Shown here in pieces: positions 33,926 to 46,612 of a stretch of DNA of 64,000 nucleotides. This DNA comes from Acephala macrosclerotiorum. Taxonomy: Eukaryota > Ascomycota > Leotiomycetes > Helotiales > Mollisiaceae. Both the position numbers and the translations under genes were made by a program. The DNA is taken from NCBI GenBank assembly GCA_014904845.1, contig MU119238.1, forward strand, positions 186,001-250,000, read 5' to 3'. The number at the start of each line of letters is the position of its first letter. Position 1 is the stretch's first letter. Under the pieces are notes generated by a model, which worked only from the letters and a program-made list of their open reading frames with translations, had not been told where the DNA came from and did not search any database.

Positions 33926-35796
33926 TATGTCTGGGAGGAGTTGTTTGTGTGACTTGAGGCGTACGGCATGGGGTATGCAGATAAGAACCTGAAGTCGTTG
34001 TGATACAAGCGTGAGCGAAAGCCGGAGGTCGAGCTTGAGGTTGAAGATGGGGGTTCCGTTAAGTGAAGGCGCACCCGATACAACCGAGAAAGCCCCTTTA
34101 TTGGACCTTCGAGCTTGAATAGGCGCGCGCGAATCAACAACCAAACACATAGATAAGAGAGATAGAAGAGCTTATCAGAGTGTCTTATCTGAGGTTTCCG
34201 GGTGTTGCCCGCTGGGGATCCACAACTAAGCGTTGATATCGTGATACCCCATTCTTGAGATACTCGGGTAGCTCGCATGAGCCTCGGCATGATAAATCGC
34301 TTTGCCCTGGGTGAAGTTATACTCGAATCTGTGATCAAAACCGTCGCTTGAAGAAGTACATTAATCCTGAAGTTGAATTATACTTGGCTTTGCGGTAGCT
34401 GACTTGCAGCCAAAAAGACGGGGAAATTAGGATTAACTTAACTAGAGAAAGCGGGAAATGCGCTTTAGGCTTAAGGCTTAAGGCAAAAGCTGCGCGGGGC
34501 CTGAAATACGATATGGGTCATTGGGTGAATGGTTTAAATTCGATTAGAAGCTGGAAGTGAAAAATGCAGCCCCTCCAACTCCATGCTGAGCGTTCTTCAG
34601 CCCCGGCCAGAAATGGCTAAGCAGTCAATCCGTAGGTCCTGAGGGCTGGCCAGGACGATAAAGGATAAACTTGACAAAAGTGACTAAAAGTGATGGCATG
34701 AAATCTCCAGCTTGGAAGTCCAAGTATCAGCACGACAATGTAATTGTCTTTTTACTAAGACTTTATTGTAACCAAAGGCAGACTATGTCTCTAACAGAAT
34801 GAGCACTATGAGTTCGATCATTCTCCTCTCTCTGACCTTGGGAGAGTGAATAGACTGATCATGCTCGAAAGAGAAGCAAGGCATGGTGTAACTAGGAATA
34901 GGAATCAATTCTGCACGTGAGACTAGGGTATGGAATTAGAATTTTGAAGGACGCAAGAAGCATCGATGTCAAATCCCAAGCCTCAAGAAGTCACCCGACT
35001 CAACCATTGACGTTCAAGGGGCGAGCCTCAGTCAAGAAGAGAGCATAGAAATTCCAGATTCAAGGAGTTTGCCTGCAGGGACTTACTCACATCCTAACAG
35101 TCTAGTCGCAGCCTGACCCCAAACCACCCTCATGTGTAACAACGGGCTGAAATCAATAATCTCTCCCAAGACACCCCGCTATTACCTCATATCGGTACAA
35201 ATTGCCCCCATATAGGAAGGCAACCTTCATCTCCCACCAAACGGCATCCTTCACACGGCCCGAAGTAGTATGACAATGCCGTACAACCCGAACTCCAGCT
35301 CAACACGGGACCAAGCCAAGCCGAACTCTCAGCCCGCCTCCCTAGTCCCCATCACAATCTAAATTCCCTCACTTCAGCTCAAATTCCTTCTGCAATTATG
35401 GTCCCATTCTTATCAATCACAACGACGAAGGAGGCCCTCATCCTTCACAACCGGACTCCCAAAACCAGAAATTCCGAAAAGGGCTGCACTTGCACAAAGA
35501 ACACAATCACATCACATAAGCACGGCTGCAGAAGGGCGCGGGGGCTCGCTACTTTCTTTACCCGTGCAACTTTTCATATTACAATAATATACAGGGTTCT
35601 CCGCTCCTTGTGCTTGGCGCTACGTGGGGGTTCTGTCATCCTTGTTAAGTGAGGGACTTATACCTTAGATGCGAGGCATGATGGAAGGAGAGTGTTGGAG
35701 GATTTCGGGATACTGTTTTTGGGGAGGGTGCATTTCGGGGGTTGTCGGTAATGTGGTGAGGTGATTTTGATGGAGTTAGGCATGCCATGTGAAATT
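33926..35796. other. intergenic
   Basis: About 1.9 kb without a recognisable gene. It includes the promoter of the amidase gene and the 3' flank of the CID-protein gene. Confidence 0.4.
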
Positions 35797-37587
35797 TCAC
35801 CAGCCGCGTCCTCCTCTGTAGCCTCCTCTACTTCCGCGAAAGTTGCCGTTCCACCCATTGTTGTTGTTGTGATAACCTCTTCCTCCTCCTCCTTGCTGCT
35901 GCTGCTGCCATCCTCCTGGGCCGGTAGGTAGGTACTGTCCTTGCTGCTGTTGGAAGTTACCCGGTGGGTTTCCAGGTGGAGGGGGTGGTGGTGGAGGAGG
36001 CCAGCTACCCATTTGCGGATTCTGGGGATTGTATTGCATATTTGGCATGTTTTGCATCATTGGCGGCGGCGGTGGCCAAGCGCCATATTGTTGCCCTTGA
36101 CCACTGTATGGCACATTATGCTGTATCGGGGGAGGTGGAGGAGGTGGGAAATTGGGATTAAATCCCTGCTGGAATGGTGGAGGAATATTTGGCATTGGAG
36201 GTCTTGGTGGGAAGTCGTTGCGAGGAGCTGCAGGAGGCGGAGGAGGTTGATTCCGAGAAGAATATTGTTGAGGATACGGTTGTGGTGGATGAGGACTTCC
36301 AGATGATGGTCGTGATGGTCTTGACCTAGATCTGCTCCTTGACCCTGGACCAGAATGTCCGTTCCGGCGACTGCGATCTGGAGTAGGACTTCGAGACGAG
36401 CTGTAAGACCGTCGGCGCCGTGGAGATCTGTGGTTGTCCGATCCGTCAGAATCGCTGTATCGTCGCTTTCGCACACCTGGACTTAAACTCCTGCTTTCAC
36501 TTCTCTGCCCGCGACCATCATCGTTTCCTGGCTTCTCACCCCTCTTTCGCCGCTTCATCTTCTCGCAGAATGATCGAGACCAGCCGTAGTATCCTTCGCC
36601 TTCCAGTACATCTCCAGTGATCTCGTCCAGAATTATAGGCTGTCCAAGCTCATCGATATCCATTGGGCCTCTCTCATCTTGCTCTGTTTCTCCTCCGTAA
36701 ATTATTTGTACATCGTCCAATAGGGCTTTGACTGCTAGAGCCAGTCCTTCATCCGCCGGCCCAGCCACAAGTTGCAGAGGCTTGATCATGTCCGGATTTA
36801 TTGGGCGGGTTGAATTCGGCACAATATGTGGCATGAGGTTTCCAGCAGGTAGGTCGAACCATGGAGTAGAAGGATCTCCATGCGTTGCAGGCATAACATA
36901 TGGTATCGATTTGGCAGCTTTGGCAGTGTTTCCTTGATCCTTCTCTGTAGATCCATTGCTTGTATCCGTGTATTCTCCAGCCTCAGATGCATTCTTGACA
37001 GACTCGCGGAGTTTGTCAATGTAGTCCCTAGAATAATAGCCCTTCTCCTCCCAGATATCCAGTAGCTCTTGTATCTTGCGCTGGTGCTTGGGACACCGCT
37101 GAAATGATGCAGCGCTTGCGAACAAGCTCATGCATACTGGCTGTACCTTGCCGCATATTGATGCATCGTTGCCGCGATATTTCGAATGGTAAAGGATGTC
37201 GTTCAGAAGGTATAGAAGGTGAAGGCGTTTTCTCTTGGTTGATGGCTCGCGCTTCGTCGGCGCATTAGATGGTCCTCCAGATTGAGAAAAAGAAGATGTC
37301 AAAGCCGTCAAATATTTCACTAAAGCTGCAAATCTCGCTGTTGATTGAGAGATGTTCTGAAGTATCCATTGCTTGCATTTCTACCCTCAGCCATTTAGCC
37401 ATCGCGTTGACAGAGCGTATAGAGTGTATGATCAAACCTGGACGTTTCCTGGAGTACACTGAAGGACGACTGAGTTGAGCAAGGAGTGGAAGTGCTCGAT
37501 ACTTTCTCGGGGCAGTGAGGTTGGATCAGGCCGCAGAAGGCCGGCTGAGAAGGAGGCCTTCGCGATTGCTAATTGATGCGACGGCAT
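35797..37587 (-). CDS. CID-domain RNA-processing protein with RS and proline-rich tail
   Basis: Two exons (37587-37438, 37380-35797) give 577 residues; the start is MPSHQLAIAKASFSAGLLRP. Residues about 1-150 form a CTD-interacting domain (KCKQWILQNISQSTARFAAL, LHLLYLLNDILYHSKYRGND, KIQELLDIWEEKGYY). This fold binds the RNA polymerase II C-terminal domain in Pcf11, Nrd1 and CHERP-type proteins. The middle has an acidic DVLEGEGYYGWSRSFCEKMK segment and Arg/Ser-rich repeats. The C-terminal 150 residues are Pro/Gln/Gly-rich and end in an RGG-type tail (GSRGGYRGGRGW). The architecture suggests a splicing or 3'-end-processing factor. A CID homologue annotated in fungi as calcium-homeostasis/CHERP-like is the closest type I can name. 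Confidence 0.85.
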
Positions 37588-38229
37588 GGTGGACGTGTTA
37601 TCGTATTTCAGTAGAGGCAAACATCTGCGATGCTTTGATGAAGAGATGGAGGTTGTGGCATGGTCGAGAAGAGCTTGAGAATGAGGTGTGTAGAAACGCG
37701 ACAGGCCTCGCGACGGAATTTTCAGCCTCGCGAAATTTTGAGGCGGAAAAGGCTGTTGAGCCAAAGCGCATGGAACAAAACTTAAAGACAAACTTTCTGT
37801 CTTCATCTGAAATTCGATTTTTGACGTCTTTGCGCAAGTTTCGCAATAGTCAGTGAATATTTGGCATAGTCACAAGAAGAATTGCTGTAGTAGCGCAAAA
37901 GGTATAGAGACCAACATTCTGTAACACTGATGATATTGCCAGATGAACAGTTTCAATGACGTTATTACTGTTTCCTTATTCTGTCTTACTTGAGAGCCTC
38001 ATATCCCTTGATACTTAAATCTCAGACGTTTCTGCCATTGACGAAGCATCGTGAATAACGCCTATATCCAACCTTGACGCCATGAGTTGAGATAGGTTTT
38101 GTGTACAAGTATTCAACAGTGCCATCATGCTCCCTCCATCAATAGCACATCACCACCGCTTCGTGTATACCATATCACCTTCGCATTGGGACTGGCAGCT
38201 CAATTGAATCTATTCCTTCACTTAGTGTC
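37588..38229. other. intergenic
   Basis: Promoter of the CID-protein gene and 3' flank of the DUF4748 gene. No other feature. Confidence 0.4.
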
Positions 38230-38755
38230 TCAACTGAATCTATCGCCCTTCTTGGCCCGGAAAGGTTCGCTCGCTTCGTACTTGCTCTTCTCCCGTACTC
38301 TCTGACCTTCGGTATCCGGAGCATGTCGAGTCGGTGCTGGATCCAGGTTTGCTTCTTGACTTGGGGATCCTGAGTGATCTGCTCTCGCTGGACCGCCGTT
38401 GCCACTGTTTGCAGGCTGTGTCGTAGCAGAGTATTCGAGTGATTCCTGCATCCGTCTCCGCTTTTGGTCGGCTTCGAATCGAGCTTGTCGGTCTGCATTA
38501 ATCGATTTCTTCGCAAAGTAGTATGCACCACCACCAGCTACAATAAGTCAGAACAGATCTTCCTTCCATCATGGGACATTGACAACATACCAACACAGAG
38601 TGCGCCCCATCCGACCCTAGGAATTGAATGTTAACACGAGCGTTCGTAAGGTCGAGGCGTCCGCAGCCATTGAGGTCCGTACCAGAATGATTTAGCCTTG
38701 AAATGTGTTAGCTGGAAGGCTCGAGACAGAGAAACGTATCCCTAACAGTATTCAT
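38230..38755 (-). CDS. small membrane protein, DUF4748 family
   Basis: Four exons, three of them tiny: 38755-38747 (9 nt), 38696-38683 (14 nt), 38616-38591 (26 nt) and 38537-38230. Introns of about 50-66 bp have proper GT/AG ends. The product has 118 residues. The N-terminus reads MNTAKSFWVGWGALCVAGGG, a short membrane segment, followed by AYYFAKKSINADRQARFEAD, the hallmark of the DUF4748 family. The rest is a polar low-complexity tail ending PFRAKKGDRFS. The family is small, conserved in ascomycetes and probably mitochondrial; its function is unknown. The micro-exons are easily missed by automatic annotation. Confidence 0.85.
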
Positions 38756-39370
38756 ATCGGAAGGATTGAGTAGGGCAATATCTTCCTTGATTGTGCAGTT
38801 GTAGATGGAAATGGAGATTCAAAATCGACTCAAGAACTCTCAATTGATGCTTTGTCGAAGAATAAAATTCTCTTATCGACTTCCAAATGTGAAATGGGCT
38901 GATGAGATCAGATCAGATCTAAAGCCGAAGTTCATCCAAGCTAGCATCCCGCTTCACCCCTGTCAGTCACGCCCAGAAATAGACCGTTGAGCCTTGTCGA
39001 CGGACAACAAAGTGAACATTTGCCCATGGTGACGAGGCAGCAAAATAAACAGCCAAAGACGACGATCGATGCCTCTCCTGGTACACAATCCCAGCGTCTT
39101 TTGAGACAACAACCACGAACGCAATCTCGAAGCCTTCAACACCGAGGAAGAAGACGCAAAGCCAACGTTGTCCCCGGATTTCCTCCCTTGAAGACGAGAC
39201 GTGCCCCTCCATCTCGCCGTTTTGCTTGATGATCGACCACAAGCGATCTCGACGTCTGCTTTCACCCACTCGTCCGAATCTGCAACGCAATCTATGCAGC
39301 TGTGTTCAAACACCAGATGGACCCGCAATTCTATCTCGCATAAGCCTCGTGGGAGTAAGCCATCTTCGAA
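38756..39370. other. intergenic between divergent genes
   Basis: Shared upstream region of the DUF4748 gene (minus) and the 5-phosphatase gene (plus). Long minus-strand frames here are shadows without recognisable domains. Confidence 0.4.
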
Positions 39371-42300
39371 ATGGAGGAATCGGGGGAAGAGAGCCTTGAT
39401 GGCTCGTCCATAGTAGGGTTCCGTGGCATATTCTCTCCTCCTGTGTATGCTGACATTGCGGACTAGAAACCTGTATCCTCCCTCCGTTCCCATTTCGAAC
39501 AAATGGCAAATGCGAAGCCAAATAATACCTTCGGAACCAAAGCCCTCTCGCCTCAACCAACTGGTGGAAGTGTTAGTAACGGTACTAGGGATGTCTTCAG
39601 ATCGACGCCTGAGAAACAAGAAGATGTGCCGTTTGGAGACGTGTTGCGTGCCGCCAGGGGCAGGGAGAAGGATGCTGGAGATGCCAGCCTTCGTCCTCCT
39701 CGTACAACTTCTGCTAACATGTCGCCCTCCCCTACGAGAGCTTTACGCCCCCGGCCTGTATCCACGGTACTTCCAGCTGTCACAATTTTACCACCACAGT
39801 CGCCGCCGAAAAACAAGAACATGAACCTCACTTTGTCTAGCACTCCCTCATACCTCTCAACAGAAACTCCCTTGTCAACTACTTCGGGCGGTTCTTCTCC
39901 CAGACACTTCAGAATTCCAAGTCGCCCGCAGACTCCCCTTCTCGAACCTGGAAAGTCCCCTCGATTGCCAACCTCTCAACCTCCTTCACCACCTCCTCCT
40001 CGAAGATCGGGTGAGCTCAGACGCGAACAGCCAGCAGGCAAAGGACCACCTCCACCGGTTAATCGCGCAGAAAAGCCGAAGATTGCTAGCAAGCCTATGT
40101 CTTTAGCATTTCGCACCGAAGCTACTACGCTTGAGCCGGGCGCTTCTCAGCATTATAATGACAAGACTTCGCCATTCAGTACCCCTCCGAGCAGTGGTAG
40201 TAGTCCTAGTCCCGAGCGTGAACTTCCGCCGCCTATAACACAGCCGCGACCTTGGAATCCAGCTCGGAAGACTTCGTTTGTACAGAAAGGCTTCGAGCCA
40301 CCTCCAGTACACCATTCCGTTATAGCTAAGAGGAAGGACCAAGAAACAAATGGCTTGGGCAGGAGCATAATCATACCTCAAGTCACAGGCGAACAACCGC
40401 CAGCTCTGCCAACACGGCCTCAATTAAGACAAGAGACGTCGAATCCTAGAAATCTTGAGAATGCTATGATGCCGCCACCTCCACCTCGACCTTCAATGGA
40501 CAGGACACGTCCCGCTGTGACTACTAGCAGTGACAACACAACTTTCGCAACGCCTCCTAAAAGAGTGTTTTCAACCCCAACAACCCAATTGCAAACACCT
40601 CCAAGGACGCATGGAAGGTCAATGACCGTTGATAGACATTCCGAAAGGGCTCCAAATGAGATTCGCACCCCAATTACACCCCTTGTACCTCATACGGATA
40701 GTCGTGCGTCGTTCGACGTCCCTCCAACCACGTCAATAATCAAAGAGCTGCACCCAAATCTGGGAGAGTATCCGGATGCGTCGCGCTCAAATCGACGACC
40801 ACCTTTCTTCAAGCAAGGAGCTCATGAAATCTCTACCAAATATGACACGAGAATCCTCGACGTTTGTGGCGAGTTTATTTGCACGTCCGGCCACTTGACG
40901 AGAGTGTGGAGTTTGCTCGACGGAGAAATCGTAACCAGTCTCGCACATACCGAAGGCATCAAGATAGTCTCTGTCGGATTCAAACCTGCGGCCGATATGA
41001 ATGAAGAGGGTACACGTGTTTGGCTCGGAAATAACATCGGAGAGCTGACGGAAATTGATGTGCGGACGCAAAGTATCGTCACTAGCAAAACCAATGCTCA
41101 CACACGTCGGGAAATCATCAAGATGTACCGGCATAAAATGGAAATGTGGACGCTTGACGATGGCGGTACGCTACATCTTTGGGCGCCAGACAGTACTGGG
41201 GCTCCAAATCTCACCAACCCTACCCAGAGCTTCAGAGTACCGAAGGGCCATACATTCTCGATGGTCGTTCGCGACGAGTTATGGCATGCCACTGGTAAAG
41301 ATGTCAGAGTGTTTGTACCCACTGTTGATGGCTCAACCCAGTTTCAAGTCCTTCAACGTCCTCTCTTCCAACCAAATACAGGTGATATTACTTCCGGCAC
41401 AACATTAAGCTCACAACCTGATAAGGTTTACTTCGGTCATACCGATGGGAAGATCAGCGTATACTCAAGACGAGACTATTCATGTCTTGGGGTTGTAAAC
41501 ATCAGTGTATACAAAATCACTACACTTGCTGGTGTGGGTGGATATCTCTGGGCTGGCTTCAGTACTGGCATGATTTACGTTTACGATACCACGAAATCGC
41601 CTTGGTTGGTCAAGAAAGATTGGACTGCTCATAAAGACCCGGTCATCAAGTTACTGCCTGACCAAAGCAGCTGCTGGTCCCTTGAGCGCGCGCAGGTCAT
41701 CTCACTCGGTCAGGATAATATGCTACGTGTCTGGGATGGGCTACTTCAAGAAGACTGGCTTGAGACCCAAATGCAGGCCCAAGAGGCTGAATTTTGTGAA
41801 CTGAACTCCATCAAGACTCTGGTTATGACGTGGAATGCAGGCGCGTCAACCCCTTATCACCTCCAGCATTCCGACCAAGATGCAAAGTTCTTCCGCGATC
41901 TTATTCAAGGAAGTGGCTCGCCCGACATTCTGGTTTTCGGTTTCCAAGAACTTGTGGATTTGGAGAACAAGAAAACGGTGACAAAGAGCTTTTTTAAATC
42001 GAAGAAGAAGGATCCGACGGAGCAGGAGCATATGAGCCACCAATATCGAGATTGGCGAGACTTCTTAATCCGATCTTTGGATGATTATATGCCCCGCGAT
42101 GAGCTCTATCATCTCCTCCATACCGCCCATCTTGTTGGTCTCTTTACTTGCATCTTCGTCAAGGCTTCATTGCGAGAACGCATCAAGAGCCTTAGCGCTG
42201 CCGAAGTGAAGCGTGGAATGGGCGGAGCACTTGGAAACAAGGGAGCCTTGGTTATACGATTCATATTAGATGATACCTCTCTCTGCTTTATCAACTGTCA

Positions 42301-43046
42301 TCTTGCCGCCGGCCAGACACAGACGAAAGACCGAAATGCCGATATTACAGCCATCTTAGAGGGTCCGATATTACCAGCGGAAAGAGATCACAGTGTGAGG
42401 CAGGACAGCTACATTGGTGGTGGTGATGGGACAATGATTCTGGATCACGAAATCTGTGTCCTGAACGGAGATCTCAACTATCGCATTGATACCATGGGCC
42501 GAGATACTGTTGTCAGTGCAGTCAAGTCGAAGAATCTCAGCAAGTTATTGGAGAGAGACCAATTGCTTGCATCAAAGAGGAAGAATCCCTGGTTCAAATT
42601 ACGATCATTCGTGGAGATGCCAATCACTTTTGCGCCGACTTACAAGTACGATGTCGGAACGGACAATTATGACACCAGCGAGAAGAAACGCTCTCCAGCT
42701 TGGTGTGATAGAGTCATGTATCGAGGCAGGGATAAAGACCGTGTAAAGCAGTTGGACTACCAGCGCCACGAAGTTCGAGTCTCTGATCATCGGCCAGTGA
42801 CAGGGACATTCGAGATGGTCATCAAGACGGTCTCACCAAAGAGACGTGCGATGAAATGGGATGAATGTCAAAAGCGGATGTTGGAGAGGAAAGAGAGGCT
42901 TGCAAATGAAGCAAGGTGAGCCCATACACTGCCTTGACATGAATTGTTATTGACCATGGCTTAGTCTCAACTACCTCACCAACATACTCGGTTTCGACGT
43001 AGCGACCAGCCAGAAGCTAATCTCTCAAAAACAGAAAGGTCGATGA
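39371..43046 (+). CDS. inositol polyphosphate 5-phosphatase with WD40 region
   Basis: Three exons (39371-39412, 39467-42915, 42965-43046) close to 1190 residues. The first exon encodes MEESGEESLDGSSI and splices to KPVSSLRSHFEQMANAK. Residues about 30-420 are Pro/Ser-rich and disordered, with PPPP and PPRR motifs. About 440-780 is a WD40-like propeller (FICTSGHLTRVWSLLDGEIV, VYFGHTDGKISVYSRRDYSC, VISLGQDNMLRVWDG). The IPPc catalytic domain, about 800-1130, has VMTWNAGAS, FGFQELVDL, LNGDLNYRID, KRSPAWCDRVMY and SDHRPVTGTF. It hydrolyses the 5-phosphate of phosphoinositides or inositol phosphates and is expected to act in membrane traffic or endocytosis. The combination of WD40 and IPPc is typical of filamentous fungi and plants. 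The last exon adds SLNYLTNILGFDVATSQKL. Confidence 0.95.
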
Positions 43047-43628
43047 AGACATCAGGATATTGTCGAAGTAAAGTATAAAATACAAAGAGCCAGGCCAGGG
43101 ATGTCCGAGTAGAGATCAAGGCTTTGCTTTCAGCGATAGCACTCAAATCGCAAGTGCCGACTATCACTTCACGTGATGACTCAGCTCACCAAGATAGATC
43201 AGCTAAAAGTAGCGCATCTCGAAAGTGTTAACGTCACGGCTCGATTGCGGGAAGAAATGAGCCGTCAGGAGCTGCCTCCGAACTATACACCGATATGGCA
43301 AGATAGCACGAGCTTGCGCAGGAACAGACCCGGCAGTGTTGATCCAGACGACCGGGGCTTGAATAGTGACGAGATGTATTTAGTGTATCACGACACCAAT
43401 AAATGCTCACTCTGATCTCGTGTGATTTCATCTTTCTCCTTCCATCTTCAGCTCATGTTTTTATGACTGATGAATCTTTTCTCTACCAAATTAGTGTTCA
43501 CGAAATTTTTCCCTCGAATCCTAAATTCACTTCTGACCTCGTCCATCAAACTCGTCAGACCACCATCCCGCCGCCACCACTTCCCCCAACCTCCTCCCAC
43601 CTCAGAACCTACTCCACCACCCCCAAAA
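43047..43628. other. intergenic
   Basis: An 80-codon frame at 43173-43415 (MSRQELPPNYTPIWQDSTSL) is not supported by any family or context. Otherwise empty. Confidence 0.3.
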
Positions 43629-44660
43629 ATGTCACCCTCAGCCCAACAAAAAGACTCCGCTAAATCCCAAGGCCACCAAGCCAACGAAATCGAAGGCCAA
43701 CAAAACGAATGGAAATTCTGCGAACCATACAAAGTGCATGAAAACGATCCGAATTTCAAGGCGCTGTATGAGGGGAGTTGTCATTGTGGACGGGTTCAGT
43801 ATCAGTTAAGTAGAGAGAGACCGCTTAATGCTAAGTTTTGTCATTGTGGGACTTGTCAGGTTTTGCATGGTGAGTTCTTGGGTTTGCTTGTCTTTTAGTT
43901 TCTTGGGGGAGTTGGATGTTGGAGAGGGTGTGGTGGGGTGGAGAAGTAGTGGGGCGGGGCGGGAAAGAGGGAGCGGGTGGGAAAGCAAAGGGAGGAGAAC
44001 AGGGGCTGACGAGAGAACAGGAGCGCCATTCTAATGGGCAGCTGTATTTCATAAATCCGATATCAACTTCACACATGGACACCACGACCTTGGCTGGTAT
44101 GAAAGCAGCGAGAAAACCACTCGTCATAAACTCCCTTGCAAGGTATCTTGCGCCTACTGTCGAAGTCCGATCATGGATGAGGGACGGAGGATGATTTTGT
44201 TGTTTCCGAGTTTGATCAAGTTTAAGAGTACGCAGGAGAAGAAGAATTTCGATCCTACGTGAGTTGCCTTTCCAACTCTCGTATTAAGGTTCGGATGAAT
44301 AGGTTTATGGAACGAAGAGGGGATGAAAAGGGAGAATTCATGGGACGGAGGCTGATGAGATGCAGGTGCCACATGTTCTACTCCAAACGCCTAGTCGATA
44401 TCCCCGACGGCCTCCCCAAATGGAGCGAAATGCAAAACAAGAGCGACCTCATCGAAGACAGTCCACCCGAAGCCATCAAGAAGCGGAAGCGCGAGATCGA
44501 GGAGGAAGAGAAGAACGGAGAGAAGGATAGCAAGTCTGCAAAAAGAAGGATTCTTGACTATAAGGTTACAATGAATAGCTCTACTGGTCTAATCTACAAG
44601 TTGAGACATCCTACTGAGAGTTTGCCTGCCATCCATCTACAAGTTAAAATATCCTGGTGA
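43629..44660 (+). pseudogene. GFA/CENP-V family zinc protein with in-frame TAA
   Basis: Exons 43629-43869, 44021-44258 and 44366-44660 join in phase over 258 codons. The zinc ligands of the glutathione-dependent formaldehyde-activating/CENP-V fold are visible: GSCHCGRVQYQLS, KFCHCGTCQVLHG and CAYCRSPI. The middle exon begins GAPF-TAA-WAAVFHKSD. The stop at 44032-44034 stands where relatives have Gln or a similar residue, so a single C-to-T change (CAA to TAA) is the simplest explanation. The reading frame is otherwise clean and runs to a charged tail (EAIKKRKREIEEEEKNGEKD). The first intron is long (151 bp) and no alternative acceptor avoids the stop. The gene is convergent with the BBE oxidase, overlapping by 24 bp. 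Confidence 0.75.
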
Positions 44661-46612
44661 GAGTTTGGTGAAGACGTGGTCCGGGTCGTATTCGTCTCTA
44701 ATGTTGCGCAAGCGCGCCAAGTTCTTGGCACCGTATGACTCGAAGACTGGTTGACGTTTTCCAGCATAGTTTTGGTATAAGAAAGGGTGGTCGAGACCTC
44801 GTTCCTTGGCGAGTGCGACGGAACGGTCGAGGATGCTTTTGCTTGCTTGGTATGCAATTTCGTCGTCCTTAGGATCTTTCCAGCCGATCGTAGTTTCTAG
44901 CACTGCAAGTATAATTAGCACAAGATGCCGTTTTGAAATTCTTCAGAGGCATCAGAGTTCTTACGCATCAATGGCCCATCATCGGGACTGATTCCGAGAC
45001 AATTTCCTCCGTTCTTCTGGAAATGCGTAATCTCGGCTTTGGAGATGATTTGCATAGGCAGTGCTGATACCATGCCCTTCAAGTATCGTATTTTCTCAGT
45101 CTCTTCCATGTATATATTAGTAATTTCCTTCATGAGATCGGTATCAAGCTTGAATGTCGCAGTCTCATAGAGCACCCTGTGGCCACCACTTAGACATTTA
45201 TCTCAGCAAATTTGATTTGACGTACCGTTGACGAGCGCTGTTCAGAGATTGGATTTCCTTTGCAAAATCAGCAGTTTTGCTAACTCGATCTGACGCCCAG
45301 ATCTTCTTCGCACGATGCATTGCTCCAAATCCCGGTGCACCTTCAAGTCCCTTTCCATGATTCATTTGACCCACTAGCACGTATGTCTGCACGATTGAGA
45401 AGAAGCATATCACGCCATAAGCATGAGCAAAGATGTCCGTCTCGGCCACGGCTCCAATCTCGCCTAACATCTCTGCAACATCGTTGAAGCCGACACAATA
45501 TCCGAGTTTGCAAGCAAGAGTGGTAACTGCTCCCAGAGATTTTTCAATCAGCGCAGTTGGGCTCCAGCCAAATTGACGTGGTATTCCGAGAGCTGAAAGC
45601 CGTTCAGATACGTCGGATAGGAGCATGAGATCGCAGCCTCCCCACATGGGAGTGTCGACGTGATTGTACACGTCAAAGCGGGTGACGACGCCAAAGTTCT
45701 TGCCACCACCTCGGAGAGCCCAATAGAGGTCAGGGTTTGAAGCTTGGTTGATGTTGGAGATGGAACCATTTGCAAGGACGATCTGGAAGACAGCGTCAGT
45801 GACAAAATCTGAAAGACCAGATACGTAAGACCAGGTAGGTTTGGATGCCATAGTGGAGATTCGCATGGCTTTCGACCGATCCTCAGCTCCGGGCAGCATT
45901 TGACTCACCTCATAGTTGTAAACATTGTCAGCGCCCCATCCATGGCGACGGGAGATGAAAGAGATGCCTCCTAATCATAAGGTGAGTCTTGAGTACCGAA
46001 TAAGCAATCTCTTGAGATGCTTACCACCTAGTAAGAAGCCACCAACTCCAACCTGAGCATCTCGACCTCCCACCACAGTCACATTGAACGGATCCAGATA
46101 GTCATAGACATTGATCCATCTGTTTCCCGGTCCAATTGAAGTAAGTCTTCGATCATCAGATATCTGCAAGCTATTCAAGTTTCGCAAGTCAAGCGTGATC
46201 CCTCCAGGAGCGCTCGAGGCACCAGAGAACATCGCATGTCCACCACTCTTGACAGCAAAGATGCACTTGTACTGAGTGATAACTTTGATAGCGTCTGATA
46301 CATCTTGAGCCGAGGCGGGCAGTACCACACATGCCGGGACGGTTTCACGTTGTTGATCAGAGTAATAGCCCTCGAATAACAAGGCTGGTATGTCTTGGTA
46401 GTGGACTTTGTCACCAAGAATGGCCACAAGAGATGTGCACTGGCGGGTATCAGTATCAGAGATGCAAGGCTGAAAGAAATGCTGACCGCATTGTGACAGT
46501 CTGCGCCACTCCCCTCAGAATTCAATGGAATCTGAGCATCTTCCTGTCCCTTGATCTCGAGGGCAAACGATAAGCAAAGTAGTAACAGACTCGAAAAAGA
46601 TTGAACCATCAT
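44637..46612 (-). CDS. secreted FAD-linked oxidase, berberine-bridge-enzyme-like
   Basis: Six exons (46612-46487, 46439-46025, 45970-45909, 45782-45226, 45176-44965, 44902-44637) close to 545 residues. A signal peptide (MMVQSFSSLLLLCLSFALEI) is followed by the FAD_binding_4 domain with FAVKSGGHAMFSGASS; the His near residue 110 is the usual covalent FAD attachment site. LLGGGISFISRRHGWGADNV and DLYWALRGGGKNFGVVTRFD complete the domain. The BBE C-terminal domain has YQNYAGKRQPVFESYGAKNL and YDPDHVFTKLSPGYFNL. Fungal members oxidise alcohols, sugars or metabolite intermediates, often in secondary-metabolite clusters. It faces a Zn2Cys6 regulator across a 0.7-kb divergent promoter, which suggests co-regulation. 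All splice sites are canonical and the gene looks functional. Confidence 0.93.

Noticed and set aside
38963..39619. 218-codon minus-strand open frame
   Set aside because: It overlaps the start of the 5-phosphatase gene, whose exon structure is strongly supported, and has no recognisable motif.
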